Shown here piece by piece: positions 23,570 through 36,700 of a DNA stretch of 64,000 nt. The stretch's first letter is position 1. Each line of letters begins with the position of its first letter. The translations under genes and the position numbers were made by a program. The DNA is from Lunularia cruciata. Taxonomy: Eukaryota; Streptophyta; Marchantiopsida; Lunulariales; Lunulariaceae. The stretch spans positions 68,229,965 to 68,293,964 of the forward strand of contig OX419758.1 in assembly GCA_948567375.1 (NCBI GenBank). Reading direction: 5' to 3'. Below the pieces are notes generated by a model. It did no database searches. It was not told where the DNA came from and saw only the letters and a list, made by a program, of their open reading frames with translations.

Positions 23570-24738
23570 TTTCTATTTAAGACCAAACTCTACATGTAGG
23601 CTCGCCGAGAACCATGGTGGCCTCTGCTGTGCTTGTGGTATCTGCTTCCCAAGCGATTCGTCGCGGGCTTGACATCAGTTTCCATCGGTGTAGAACCTTA
23701 AGAAAGTACTTTCGCCAACGGAGCAATTCATTTACTCGCTCGAACTAGTGCTGTACATGTCACCCGGTCTAAAAATGCTAAACCCGGTAGACCACTGAAC
23801 TTCTGCTACAGACTCAGCAAGTGTAATTAGAAGTATCAGCAGCTTGGACCCACGAATTTCTGATCGTTTACTTGGTTGACTTCCTTTAATTCGAGTTCTT
23901 CAGCTATAGAATCTTCTCTATTAGCGTGCTAAGTTAGAAAAGAGTTTTTGCTTTGTTGGTAGTGGCATTCACGACCTCCTCTTGGAAGTCCTCTTAAGAG
24001 CGAGATTGGGTGATCAACTCGCAAGCAGACACATCAATCTAAGAGAAAACAGGTTAAAAACTTGGTACGCATTGCGTTCTTTAGACCACCTTGCAACGAA
24101 GGAAGGATAAATGTCTTGCGGATATCAAGTGGCCGATGATACTGCTGTGAAGAGCGAAAACCAGGAAGACAATCCATCATTCGCAACGCATGCGAAGCCC
24201 GATTTCTATACAGCAAGTCGGGTGCGTTATATTGTTGGCTGTTCACAGAGGGCACGACTGGCTTTTTTCTTGTTGGAGATGAGACCTGATCAAGATGGAC
24301 CTTCGACCGCAGTAGATTGCGCATGATTGGCTCAATCAGCATAATCTGCCTTCATTATCACGTCATATCAACCAGAGAAGTAAGGGATTGGTATGGATAC
24401 TGCTAACATGGACTCGTATCGGAGACAAGGTGCAAATTGTGCAAAAGTGACCTGAGTAAACCTGATTCCTCTTCTCACTACAAGAAATGATACTTAGCCA
24501 AAGGTCTCTGAACACACCTTTCTTCGTACATTGTATTATGCCTTCCATTGTCTTACAAAGTGCGGACTCGTAGGCTGAGTTTGTCAACCTATCAATCAAT
24601 GCATTCGTCAAGTCCATGGTATGGAGTAAAATCCTGTTTTATGTACCGATGTTTCTCTCGTTTGCCCTAAGTAATCCGAGCTCCTGTCCTATCGTTTTAC
24701 GTGCAATCCATCTGATAAATGTATATACAGAGATAGAT

Positions 24739-24828
24739 AGGGGAGAAGGCGATGAAAAGATTAAGGATGGGATGACCCATCAAGCCGTACAAGGACCAAA
24801 CGTAAGCGGTAAAATGGGGCTAAACCCA
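24739..24828 (-). mobile_element. Short LINE-tail insertion with 14-bp target duplication
   Basis: 90 bp, minus orientation. The sequence atacagagatagat occurs at both edges (24,725-24,738 and 24,829-24,842). The insert begins (minus strand) TGGGTTTAGCCCCATTTTACC and contains ACGGCTTGATGGG, matching the 3' tail of the LINEs at 27,468 and 41,990. The 5' edge is at the same hairpin as in the insertions at 42,497 and 63,344. Confidence 0.75.
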
Positions 24829-25321
24829 ATACAGAGATAGATGTTGCCACTCCTATTGTACGGTTTCACATGCCCTCATCTGTTTGCGGACATAAATATC
24901 CAGACGCAGCTAGATAGGTGTGGTTTTCCCCGAACTAGATCCCAATATTTATACCCGGAACCCCAAGAGGTGAGGTTGCACTTTCTCAACTTTCATGGGA
25001 GATAAAGGTTTCAAACCCTCACCCAACATGAGAAAAGATCCTGATGTACAATGTATAGATGAAGGAATTGGGCTTGTCTCATTCAACCGTTTGTCCAGAG
25101 AATGTAAAACTTTTTCTATGGCAAATAATAATTGGTATGTGTACTGAAGTATCGTATACACTAATAGAGTCTTTGAGGTAAAGAATGAGTGGGCGTATAC
25201 TTCATGTTTGTTTTGTCTTTTGTTTAGTGTACGATATTCTTAAAATATTCCTGCAATACTCTATTATTATGAGAATACCCCAAGAATTGTATAGTTCATA
25301 CGATGTTCCTTAAGATATACT

Positions 25322-25425
25322 CATAAGAAATTCTTTTTGAGTGAAAGAGGTTTGAACCCAAGACCGCAACATCAAAGTCTGTTGGGTTATCCAATTTGAG
25401 TCATTCGTATCAGAACTTGTTTATA
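25322..25425 (-). repeat. Possible tRNA-derived (SINE-like) head
   Basis: On the minus strand, TGACTCAAATTGG resembles a pol III A box and GGGTTCAAACC, about 35 bases on, a B box. CAACA/TGTTG could form an anticodon-like stem between them. Acceptor pairing is not evident, so this is not a tRNA gene. It may be a SINE head or chance similarity; no second copy was seen. Confidence 0.3.
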
Positions 25426-26512
25426 TTAACAATTATTGCTTGCTTATACTTGCACTTCTATTGCTTATGTTGTTTTATGCATTAGTTAGAGCTGATACTA
25501 ATTCAGTTTTCTTTGAAAGACTGTGTCAAATAATTTTCATTTCGACCCCAGCTCGTCTGAATTTGCGTCATCCACTCTAGGAATTAGTATCATCCACACT
25601 ACGGAAAGGAGTGGACCAATTATCATGATACTTTCTCCCTTTTTAATCCATCATGATACTCTTTTCATAATAATACGATACCGTAGTATCAAGAACGCCA
25701 ATCGACTATTCTTTCTGGAGACCCTTTCTGGTATCAAAACGCTTTGTGAGGGAAATCCAAAGATTCCGCTCTTAAATCAAGCGAAACGCTGCGGGGTTTG
25801 CTTGCTCTAAGCCACTCGTAGATTATTACCAATTGGCCCGTGGAATGAATGAAGCTGCAGATCTAAAAGCGATTTTCAAGCAAGGCAAAAGCATTAAAAT
25901 AAGCATGTTCACAAACGTTTGCAGGGCATCGTGGGCTTTCGTAGATTACAAATATCCTCCGGGAAATGAAGCTGTAAACGCATATTGTGCTCGGCAAGTA
26001 CTACCACAAGTGCTAAGAACACAAAAACTATTCATTGCATAGTGGGCTTGATAATCACTTGTTTACGAGCCCTGAGAACTCAACCTCTAGGTAGCAAATG
26101 TATCCTCGAGCGAGCATCTTGTAGGCGTGCGCTTACTTTACCTTCCAACGCGGAGAACCAGAAAGTCTGTCCAACGTGAGATCTGGGTTCGATCGATCCC
26201 CACTCTTGGACGTACAGTATGCGCCAAGTCATGTCGAACAAAGTTGACCACGTCGTGAAGACACGTTGCTGTAGTCAAAATTATTCACTTCCAGTAGTGA
26301 TGGGAACCTTACTGTCACTACCATGTCGTTTGTCTTGAGGCAGTAGTAATGAGATTGGACACATCATTGCCATTTTTGAGATGCATATGAACCACCAACC
26401 TCAAGCCGGACTTTTTGCGATGTAACAACAACACATGACCTGATTGTTGGGACACAAGTCCAAGTTCCCAAAATTGAAATTGACTATCGGATGAAGTGAA
26501 AATATCGGATCA

Positions 26513-26563
26513 CCATACTCTGCGTGAGACGAGCGACTCACGCTCGTCTCACGCAGAGTATGG
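26513..26563. repeat. Perfect 23-bp inverted repeat (hairpin)
   Basis: Arms 26,513-26,535 and 26,541-26,563 are exact reverse complements (arm begins CCATACTCTGCGTGAGA) around a 5-base loop, actca. Partial pairing continues outward (gatca / cgatc). Confidence 0.95.
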
Positions 26564-27267
26564 CGATCGCAGTTTGCATGCATCGCAAGATTGGATGGTC
26601 ACAAACAACATAGTGACGGGTGAAACAGTTCACTTTGGAGCTCATTTCCAGGGCATTGACATTTGGACAAGGCCTCTTGACCTGGGATGTCATACTCGTG
26701 AATGTAGTTGCGAAGACTTAGCTTTCTATCTTCAAATTTCGACTATTTCTACCGGTGTTTCGACAACCCAATTTATAAAACATCTATTGAGAGCTGTCTT
26801 GATTCTTAGAGTGATGGGTCATAGTTAGTTATATCAATGTATTCCTCAACGGGAATGGTATAAGCAACATGCATATATCATCCAAAAGAAATACATATGA
26901 TTTAGAAACATTTAGAGTGTACTTCAGAAATATCAAAAGAACAAGCATTACGTGGACAAACTTGTCCGTACTTTCGAAGGCTTTGGTTGAGCATCAAATG
27001 CATATTTTTGAAGGACAAGCACATCGCTGATAGCCTTTAAAGGTCCATCTTTTCATGCTTCAGAAAGTGAATTGGGTATGAAATCCACTCAAGACTGTAT
27101 AAGTGATGCTTGTTGGTATTAGTTGGTTTTAATTGTACATTTGTCTCATAATAATAGTCGAGCTCATAGAAGACTGCGGTATTGAGCACGTCCCAATACG
27201 TGATGACTAAGTCTTCACCATTCGGAGAACTTAATTTGTATCCATTGCTGCTGGTGAAGTTGAAAAC

Positions 27268-27490
27268 TGTGCATTGGTTTTACGTTTCCCGTTCACTTAG
27301 TTTATAGTCATGTTCCGATTACCACGTTCTTTTGAGGCCAGTAAATCTTCAAGTGAGAAAAAGGTGACCATATAGACATTGTGCATTGGTTTTACGTTTC
27401 CCGTTCACTTAGTTTATAGTCATGTTCCGATTACCACGTTCTTTTGAGGCCAGTAAATCTTCAAGTGAGAAAAAGGTGACCATATAGACA
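27268..27490. repeat. Exact 112-bp tandem duplication at a LINE edge
   Basis: Two copies with period 112, starting tgtgcattggttttacg at 27,268 and 27,380, identical by eye apart from the last base. Each ends in gagaaaaaggtgacc plus a few bases, which is the terminal sequence of the LINE tail. So the unit is about 90 bp of flank plus about 22 bp of LINE end. Confidence 0.9.
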
Positions 27491-29360
27491 CAAGAAGAAG
27501 AGGAAGATCCCATCAAGCTGCACAAAAGGGGTAGAATGGGGCTAGCCTCAATGGTATTAATATGAGAAATTTGCACTACCGCACCTAAGATATCCGAGCT
27601 ATGCAGGTTATAAGGTCTACAAACTAATGAGCATTTGAAGAAGCATCACCTAGAGGGATTGCTTTCCTATGGATTGCACCAACCAATTCTCTTTGTACAA
27701 CAATGGACACCCACACTGTCTAAAGTACATTACAAAGTATGAGAGTGAGAGTGGTGTCCCCTGTTGTCTAATATGATAAGCTCTTGCACACTCCTTGACA
27801 AATGTGTTCAACATCGTGTCCATCTCTCCATATAACTCCAAAGGCTAGAGGAACAAAAAAGGGACCTCGCTGCATACCCTTATACTTGGAGACCTTACGT
27901 GTTGCTGCTCGCTCACCGCCCATCCAAGAGGATGAGCAACACTCCCTCCAAAACTGCATCACACATAAGGTCTATAACCACAACATCCTCCACTATCACC
28001 TGATCATCTCCAACCAAGTATATGTTTGCTTTGACACATATTGTCTGCAAAGAATATGAATGCTCCCTCCAAGCAAGGTATCCACTCTCTTGCGCCATAG
28101 CAAACACTATATCCTTGATTGCATCATGAGTAGCTATCCTTGTCCTCCAAAAGGACATCATGTCATATGGACCGTCGTTGCATCTATTGTAGGACCACAC
28201 TCACAAGTGAGTAACAAAGATGCAAACAAGTGGACCACACCTAGATGAAACCTCATCGCTATAAAGAAAATGACTAGTGCAAGGCAGAATGCCCTTATGC
28301 ATGGTCAAGCTAGGATACAAGAGCTTGCACCCTTGTCGGAGCAAGAGTGAAGACGTGCTCTAATGGCCCAAACAAATCAACTAAGAGAGAATGTAGCATA
28401 TGCTGACATTGTTACTCTAGTTCAATCTGATGGTAGTGAAGCAAAGGATGGAAGGTCCTCTTGTGTGTATAGAGATAGACCATCTCTTGTCTACCACAAT
28501 AACACCTGGAGAGAAAAGATCCTTCCTGCACTCGATCACATAAGTCTCCAAAATTGGCATAGTAGCAACCACAAAACAAGAAGAAAGTAGCGGTGCCGAG
28601 AGAGCACAACTACCTAAAAATGCTATAGGTGCCGTCTCCTCCATAGATAATAGGCCTATCTCTCTGCATAAGATTTGTAGACATGTCTTTCTATGTGCCA
28701 CATCCCCCATACTCAAATGTCCTTGGTCCAATTGATATCACCAAAGAGTCTCATAATCCTCCTATCAAAAGCTCTCAAATGTGTTAGGAATGTCTGGAGA
28801 ACATGGAGAAGGTAAGTTGGTTGATAGGCAATACTAGAGGAGAGTATACCAATGCCACTTGCAAATCTCCTAGTAGAGGAAGGTCATCCGTATGGAGAAT
28901 ATCCTCTGCAATGGCAGCATCTAAGAAGCATGTGACAAAATCCTTGAATCTTACTAACACTCCAAGAATACGTAGTCCATTTGTAGATGTGACACAGCCC
29001 TTTGGAAGCTCAAGGTGGGGAGAGATACTTGAAGAGGACTATGCTCTGCACTTTGACACCTTGACTCTCAAGCCAACAAGATGTAGTTTGGAAGTCAAGT
29101 GATCAAAGGCTTGCCTAATCTGATCTATGGAGCCCACAATGTATGTATCATCTGCTAAGGACCAAAGTAGTAGATAAAAGAGCGGTCCATGGGAAACAAA
29201 GCGGTCCCCCCCCCGGTGTTGGTAGTAAAGGGAAGCATGAGAGCCATAGAACAACCACACAGAAAGAATGAGACTCACCAAGGATCCACCTGTCCCTTTA
29301 AGCTCTCCAAAGATGGATGCTCGAATAACAAACGTACACCTATAGGACAACCCACTCTAT
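27468..29360 (-). mobile_element. 5'-truncated LINE retrotransposon (degenerate)
   Basis: Non-LTR element read on the minus strand. At 29,350-29,040 lies part of the reverse transcriptase: GPLFYLLLWSLADDTYIVG, where LADD is the active-site motif (about 29,161-29,138), then QAFDHLTSKLHLVGLRV. Further on are IAFLGSCALSAPLLSS (about 28,640-28,590) and the conserved C-terminal region KVSKYKGMQRGPFFVPLAF (about 27,905-27,850) found in plant LINE proteins of this type. Stops and frameshifts break every part. The 3' tail ends at gaaaaaggtgacc (27,468). 28,960-27,480 aligns with the plus-strand copy at 40,051-41,990, which carries an extra insertion. Confidence 0.8.
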
Positions 29361-32300
29361 ATGGATATCTAGTAGTGCCTTAATGCCTAGGGAAATAGCC
29401 TCACAACCTCCAGGTGTAGCTAGTCCAAACCCGATGTGGACTGAGGTGCTCTCTGTGGACTGAGGTGCTCTTCTTAGTGAAATCTATGTGGAAGGACAAT
29501 GGTGCAGCTCATCTTGAAATTGTCATTCGCAATTTCTTGGCCTGTCTAGTGCCAATTTCTTGGCCTGTTTGTAGTGCCCGTGTAAATCTAAAATATGAAA
29601 GCTTGATTTGCAATGAGTTCAAACTAACCTTGGGTGAATCAAAGGAGAACTCACTGATATTATTCGAGGGCGAGCTTAATGCTGGGTAAATGCTCCGCCT
29701 GCATAAAAGTTGAAACTGTACTCTGGTCAGCGTTTAAATTTAGAAAGAGTTTCTCATGCTAAGGCTTTACAGAGGTCGCAAGAGGGTGACACTTCGATGT
29801 GATGATATGAGCGATCGTGGGATAAGCAATGTTATTATTGCAGTTAGGAGCTTCTAAGGACCAGCGCTTGAAGCGATCCAAAAACTTTAGCAAACAAGTG
29901 AGGACACTTTCGTAATAACAAGCAGTGTCGTAGTGAATGGGATACTATGGAACCAGAGCCGATTCCTGTGGAAGTACAGGCCAAATTTTGTGCTGGAGGG
30001 ATAGATGCCTTGGGACTTCCCTCTGAATAGGAGCTAGGTTTCAATTTTCTCGGAACTCGAAAGGAACCTCAACCTCCACTCATGACAAAAGGAGCATCAA
30101 TCTCCTGGTGGAATAATTTTAGCTTTAGAAAGCTACATGATCATAAGTTCAAACATGGTAATGCAAGTCATGGGTTCCGTATGTCAGTTCTTGCTCTGGC
30201 CGTAAAGACGTGTATCCCAAACAAATTGTTTTTGCATGAGCACTGCCGGAGTAAGTGCAAGCTTTGTTCCTTGAGCAATATTTTTGCGGACGCCACTATA
30301 ATGTCATGCATCCGGGTCCAACTGGCCAAGTATAGCGAGCGCAGATACTGACTGAATTTGAATCCATCTTCTGGACAACTACCTCAACACGTGGAAGCAG
30401 CACATCAGCAACTTTAAAATCGTGACAGGTGAAATAGGAACAAAGGTACATTCCATGAGTCGGTAAATCCAAACACGCTTCACTTTTTGGAGCTCTGAGC
30501 CAAATTCGAGCCGTACACGACGTTAGAGCTCAACTCTGACAATGAAGTAGACAGAAGCTTGTTGAAAATAAAGTGTTTGAAGGAGTGAAGAACGGTTCTT
30601 GAATGAGTTCCTCACCATCAGTAAACATGCAAGTCTATCAAGGCTTGCATGATCATTATTCTCTTGCAATTTAAAATCTTTTCAAACGGGTTAGAGGATT
30701 CTGACCAATTGTATTCTTCCTAGAGAAAAGCGAAAGGAACCACCCCAACTAGCTGCGCATTTTGCGTGTTAGAAACTTCAAATCTAACCCTAAAACCCCT
30801 CTCCCCCTTGCCAAGAAGACCAACTTGATTGTACACGAGAAATCTAGCAGGTCTTGCTCGAACAGAAGGTCAAAGGGGCATATCGATACAGTACACGCAT
30901 ATCCCACTACTATAGTGTGATTTCCTTCAGTGACCTGGTGAAAATAAAGATTCCTGAATTTATGACGGTAACACTATTTTGATCTCATCGTCTTCGTACT
31001 TCTTACGACCGCATTCGAACCACAAATAAGATGTGGTTCGACTGCAGAAACCTCGGCTCAGGCATCCTTAAAAATGTGGTACCGTAAATGATCAATATAT
31101 TCCGAGGCAGAAACCTCGGCTCAGGCATCCTTAAAAATGTGGTACCGTAAATGATCAATATATTCCGAGGCAGGTGGATGGTTGTCATGGAATAAATACA
31201 GTATATCCAAATAAGTAAACACTAACTCGGCACCAACTTTGCAATTTGTAACTCTACTAATACTGATTCTCTAACCTTAAATCTAAACTTTTATAAGGTC
31301 AACCCGTGCTTTTCGTAAGGTGCAACAAACTATAATTCTTATGCATGCATTCTGCTTCTGCTTCTGCTTCCTTGATTGCTTGGAACTATCTTGTTTCACT
31401 TCTTGACTCATCCAAGAATACGATTTTGACCTGTTATCAACAAGATGGAAACTTATCTTTATAGAAAGCACCATACGTTCAATACTGGGAGTTCCATATA
31501 CAAATTATGTACAATTACGACCTCTGCTTGTTCTTCTCTCTTATAGTGCAATACGACTTATCAATCAACTGAGAAGAATAGAGAATTTCATACATCATCC
31601 GTTATGAGATGTACCGATACCAATATACCTGGCTTTATATTAATCTCCATCCTAGGTAAGAAGAGCTGCTATACAGTTCTCTTAGGAAAACCCTAATATC
31701 TGCATGGCTTGGGCGTTTAGCAGAGCAGCAGATGCTTAGCTCTACCAACGAAGGCTAGAAAAGCTAATAAATGTCCACAGTTGGAAGTACCATAAAATAT
31801 TGGAGAGTAGAAGAGGTACCAGGAACAAGCCAGGCGCAACCGACTTTCCATTTACTTGGGATGAACTTCCTTCTGGGTCTAAATAAGAACTCGCAGAGTT
31901 CTTAGGGGTTCTCGTGGTAAGAAAGTTAAGTAAGCTACGTGAATCGGGCTCAAGTAGACTGGACCACCACCCAGAGTAAGTTTGGATCCAGGACTTGAGG
32001 CGCTCGATCTTCCTGTGACTTCAACTTTTGGAGGTTCTTCGTTCGCATCATAAACCTAGGACAGTAGTTCGAAGTGTTTTACGAATTTGTGCGCAGGAAG
32101 TTTCCCCAACTGTTTGCTTGAATCATCGACAGGTTTCAATCCGACCACAACTAATTTTGGAGGTAAATGTGTTTCAAAACCCTGGTAGAGCGAAGTTGAG
32201 GCTTGGACGATTGGATTGGACATTCAACCTCTGCAGATCCGCCTTTGTTGATGATTGGCGGCTGCATCAAAGTTTCCCCCTTTATTTCACCAAATTGCAT

Positions 32301-32685
32301 CTCAATCATTCTCAGTTCTTCGGCTCGAGAGTCTATTAGCTCACAGCTCTGTTTCATTCTCACTTTCCAGACTGTCGTAGCAGATCTGTTCGAAAGACGA
32401 GCTTTTGCGCACCGGGGACTGTTGCGTAACGTTCAGCAATTTGATTTTTCATGAGCTGTCGCTCTGATCACCTATGAGACCTCATCGACAACTTACGCCT
32501 GTTTGCCGGTGCCATTGATCGAACGAACGTATCTCGAGAAGAGTGAACGGGGAAGCCTGTGGGGGATTCTATCCAAGCTGTGGCATGGTCTACTAAGTTT
32601 TTGCGTGTGACAGTTTGTCACAACCGAGGCACATTGTGCTGCAGTCTGCATCAAATTGAGAACTCATTTCTGCAGCACAGACTAA
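29361..32685. other. Intergenic DNA upstream of the transporter gene
   Basis: No coding region recognised. Short local duplications at 29,440-29,475 (ctgaggtgctct) and 29,530-29,575 (aatttcttggcctgt), and a 63-bp tandem repeat at 31,044. The last few hundred bases are presumably promoter and 5' untranslated region of the gene at 32,686; I see no convincing TATA box. Confidence 0.5.
31044..31169. repeat. Two-copy 63-bp tandem repeat
   Basis: Copies at 31,044-31,106 and 31,107-31,169, beginning gcagaaacctcggctcagg, identical by eye. 63 is a multiple of three, but I see no gene here. Confidence 0.9.
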
Positions 32686-33753
32686 ATGGGGAAGGGACTC
32701 GCAATGAACGGAGGACTTTTCCAGAAGATCGTGATCAGCTACACCTATGTGGCGATATGGATCTTCCTGAGCTTCACCGTCATTATCTTTAACAAATACA
32801 TTTTGGACAAGAAAATGTACGACTGGCCCTTCCCGATCAGTCTAACGATGATCCACATGGGTTTCTGTTCATCTCTCGCTTTCCTTCTCGTGCGGGTCTT
32901 CAAGTTTGTGGAACCGGTGGGCATGACTCGAGAGATCTACATGTCATCCGTCGTTCCGATCGGAGCTCTCTTCTCCCTCAGTCTCTGGCTGTCCAATTCG
33001 GCCTACATCTATCTATCCGTTTCTTTCATCCAGATGCTGAAGGCTCTCATGCCGGTGGCGGTCTACTCCATCGGAGTTCTGTTAAAAAGGGAGAACTTCA
33101 AGTCTCAGACCATGGCCAACATGGTGGGGATTTCAGTTGGCGTCGGAATTGCTGCATATGGTGAGGCGAAATTCAATGGCTGGGGAGTCATGCTGCAACT
33201 GGGTGCCGTGGCTTTTGAGGCTACCAGATTGGTTCTCATCCAAATACTTTTGACCTCCAAAGGAATTTCTCTCAATCCCATCACGTCTCTCTACTACATC
33301 GCTCCTTGTTGCTTCGTCTTCCTCTCAATCCCTTGGTGTTTGATCGAATATCCGGTGCTGGCTGCCAGAGCTACGGCCACAGCCGACTACGACTTCGTTG
33401 TCTTTGGGTTGAATTCGGGATGTGCTTTCTTACTGAACCTGTCGGTCTTCCTTCTGGTGGGGAAGACCTCGGCTCTGACCATGAACGTCGCCGGAGTGGT
33501 GAAAGATTGGCTTTTGATTGCATTTTCCTGGTCGATTATCATGGACCAGGTTACCTCTGTCAATTTGCTCGGTTACGGAATTGCTTTCTTGGGAGTCTGT
33601 TTCTACAACCATGCCAAGTTGCAAGGGATGAAGGCAAAGGAAACTCAGAAGAAGACTAGTGAGCAGGATGAGGAGGTTGGTCTCTTGGAAACGAAGATGG
33701 ACAGGGATGAGGAGAACTTGGCGTTGGGAAGAAAAGCAGATGCACAAGCCTAG
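32686..33753 (+). CDS. Sugar-phosphate/phosphate translocator-like protein (DMT/TPT family)
   Basis: Complete intronless frame of 355 aa, the usual length of the plant KT/TPT clade often annotated as probable sugar phosphate/phosphate translocator. Predicted multi-pass membrane exchanger with about ten hydrophobic segments (first at about 16-40, last at about 292-308), and a hydrophilic, acidic C-terminal tail from about 312. Landmarks: [13 protein letters not shown] at 21-33, [10 protein letters not shown] at 36-45, [10 protein letters not shown] at 49-58, [11 protein letters not shown] at 114-124, LNPITSLYY at 196-204, [17 protein letters not shown] at 259-275, YNHAKL at 307-312. The start MGKG is typical of the clade. 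These proteins act in Golgi/ER or other endomembranes or plastids; substrate cannot be told from sequence. Clean codon use and no defects: very likely functional. Lack of introns may reflect an old retrocopy or the family norm. Confidence 0.95.
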   Translation: MGKGLAMNGGLFQKIVISYTYVAIWIFLSFTVIIFNKYILDKKMYDWPFPISLTMIHMGFCSSLAFLLVRVFKFVEPVGMTREIYMSSVVPIGALFSLSLWLSNSAYIYLSVSFIQMLKALMPVAVYSIGVLLKRENFKSQTMANMVGISVGVGIAAYGEAKFNGWGVMLQLGAVAFEATRLVLIQILLTSKGISLNPITSLYYIAPCCFVFLSIPWCLIEYPVLAARATATADYDFVVFGLNSGCAFLLNLSVFLLVGKTSALTMNVAGVVKDWLLIAFSWSIIMDQVTSVNLLGYGIAFLGVCFYNHAKLQGMKAKETQKKTSEQDEEVGLLETKMDRDEENLALGRKADAQA

Positions 33754-36700
33754 ATCAGTATCACGCAGTTAAGCTATGGTAGGGAATGAATGCGTTCGGT
33801 TCCTCGTTGTTTAACTTCCGCAAGATCCTGCTGCTCTGGAGCTTTTTTAACTCTGACCTATCTCTCTACGAGCTCACTCTACGATCAAATGATCACACTG
33901 GATTACCCGTTCAGTACTCCTCAATTACTTGGGGTCGTGGAGGAAGGAATCTTGAACGAGAGGAGGACCAAGGAATGAAGTCTTAATTCATTCAGGCAAG
34001 TCTTTTTTTTGCTGGGAATTGCTACATCCGATCCCTTTAGAATATGATCACTGTTCTCAACAACAAAATCGACTGACACATAGTCAGGGGAGTCACAACG
34101 TGCCATTGAGTCTCCTTTTCGCAATTCGAAAGGCTTACTTCTTTCTGAGATGGAACAAGTTCATGTAGCGTTTTGCTGCTGTAACAGAACAATTGAATAG
34201 ATCTCATATGTAATATGGGCAACAATTTATTTGGATGCAATGCCCCATCGCAATTATGCAGTCCACACGAGAATTTCGTTCTTTTATCTGCACTTTCCTT
34301 TCAAATTCAAATTTCTCCATATCTTCGGTGCTACTGGATCTACCTTACTTTTCTAAACCTTTGATTTCAGCTTTCATTTTGGGATTGAATCTCGAAGTTC
34401 TCATGTTGCGTCCGAATGAGATCCATCGCCCTTCTTGTATCCAGGGCACCCAGCCCAAGCTACAAAATCGAATTAGACTATGCAAGGGCTACGTTTATAG
34501 CAATTGCTGAATCTACTGCGTCCGGAATCATAGACTCAGAAGCTGATGCGTACTCTTGAAATGTTAAGACTTGCGATGGATTTCGAGATCGAGCCGGTAT
34601 ATCTCCTCTTTACCGACCAAGAGGCATGGCATGACGATTCCTAACTTCAGGTTGCCTAACGTGATTTGCTACGAGTTGGGTGAGTTCTGGTCTCCTTTTC
34701 TCCAGGAATCGCACGTTTTCTCCTTGACTTGCCGGCAGGCATTAAAATACTCTACAGTATTCAGCCGGGCGTGGAAATTCACAGCTGCATCGTGGACCCT
34801 ATGACCCTAAAAGGTATCATCTGGTGCAGTAGACTCGGCGTCCTCGACACTTCTCAAGGCATAGTTCCTGCAGAGTAGGACGTCCTCTGGTCGCTGTGGT
34901 TACTCAGAGGCCACCTTTTCATGGAGATGTCCGATCTACAGCATCTGTAAACTCGCAGTTAATCTCTTGATAGAGAATATCTCCTCCAGCTATGTCGCAG
35001 ATGGAAGTTCCACCTTTTCTCCATTCTCCTCAGACCGGAGTAAATGACTACCCCGTAGGCCAGCCATAACCTGTCAGGTGGGAAACACCGGAGAAGATGC
35101 ACCTCCCCGCACTTGGAGGCGTGATGGGCTGTCAATGCGTTCAAACTCTGAAATTGATGCTACTGCCCTTGTGGTAAGTAGAGATAAGACACAGACTGGG
35201 TGGAAGCGAGACCAACTTTGAAATTTGTGCGTGGCGGAAAAGACTTTGATCCACCTAGGGAGGTTCCGCGCAGCAAGCTAAGTCAAGTCACAGAACTGAG
35301 CACAATGAAGTGAATGAGTTGTGGGTTTGAACTTTGAACTTGCCGTCCTTCTGCAGTGTTCTCTTCACTATGATCATATCCCGAATTCTAGATTGACCTC
35401 CTATATCTTCAATGTCAATTCGCGACCATGAAGACCACGGCACTAAGGGACACGTCACCTGACGAGCCACATCAGCGACAGATCATACGTCGTCAGCATG
35501 TAAGAGAAAAGAAGACTGTAGTTTCGTGCTTTAGTTGCAGTTTTTTTGTTTGTTTGTGTGATATGTATGTTCCTAATCAGCATATTAGTGTTACACGTCA
35601 CTCTGGTGTAGACTCTGGAGACGGCGGAATGAAGGAGAGGACTCGTCAACTTCTCATTGAAACACTGGACAAGTAGTGAGGTTTAAGTGCGTGAGGGAGG
35701 TTTCTGGCTATGGTGAAAGCGAGAGAGGAATCCATGTGAGGTAGTAACTTCTTAACTTTTGGCGTACATAGAATCATGCTCACGAATATGTTGCGAGGTT
35801 CCGCACTATGTGGCAGCCGGTGCTCTTTCCACCGAAAAGTGAGGGATTGTGCTCACTCGGATTCGCGGCTTTGGTCTCCCATGCACATGATTGCCAAAGA
35901 GCTGGCCATGACTTCCTTCCCTCGGCTGGCAACAGCGACAAAGTCGCTCTGATTTTGCTAGGGCAAATGCATACCCCCCAACTCCGCATCCGGTTAGCTA
36001 TGCTCTCTCTCTCTGCCCCCACCTCTCTCTTTATTTATGTGAAATCTAGGGCGAAGGACGAATGCAGTTATTTTCAATCTATGGCTCTCCCATCCGTGAC
36101 ATTCAACGCAACACAAATCACCCACAACGATTCCTAAAACGCTAGAGAAAGTCACCTTGCAGTGGTGTATGGTACAGCCAAGATTGGGACTTTACCAACT
36201 GTGTCAATCTGTCTCAAGCTCTAGAGCTATTCCGTCTGTTGAAAGTTAATTTTGCTTTCTGTACAGTGGATTTCTTGAATTGAATTACCGATGATTACTG
36301 CACAGAGTGAAAAAAATTAAGGTCCATAGTTTTTCCTATTACTACAATCTTTTTTGAAGATTTGACCAGTGGGTCAAATTAGGACTCTAACGTAGTTTCC
36401 TAGGTCAAAGTCTCGTCGTCAGGATGTACATTCAACTTAGACCAATGAAGCAAATTAGCCAACATATAGCTAACCTGCTAAAGAGTTCTTTTTTTATCCT
36501 TCTTAGGCTTAACTAGAACGAAATATTCTTAAGCTCATCATGTCATGAGCGTTCTCTAACTGAGTCTTGGTGTCTTGTACATGAAGTGCTTTGAGCCATG
36601 ATCACAACTTTGCCAGATTCCACTATGCTGGACGTTGGCATACCGTTACTCTTCATGATATTACAATTGACTTCTCAAGTTCACCCCTTTCCTAGGACTA

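Larger units (their letters stand above)
23570..27267. other. Intergenic DNA, no gene seen
   Basis: 3.7 kb with no recognisable protein gene. Starts with the 3' untranslated part of the hydrolase gene. Contains a 90-bp LINE-tail insertion, a possible tRNA-like repeat and a strong inverted repeat, listed separately. Confidence 0.6.
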
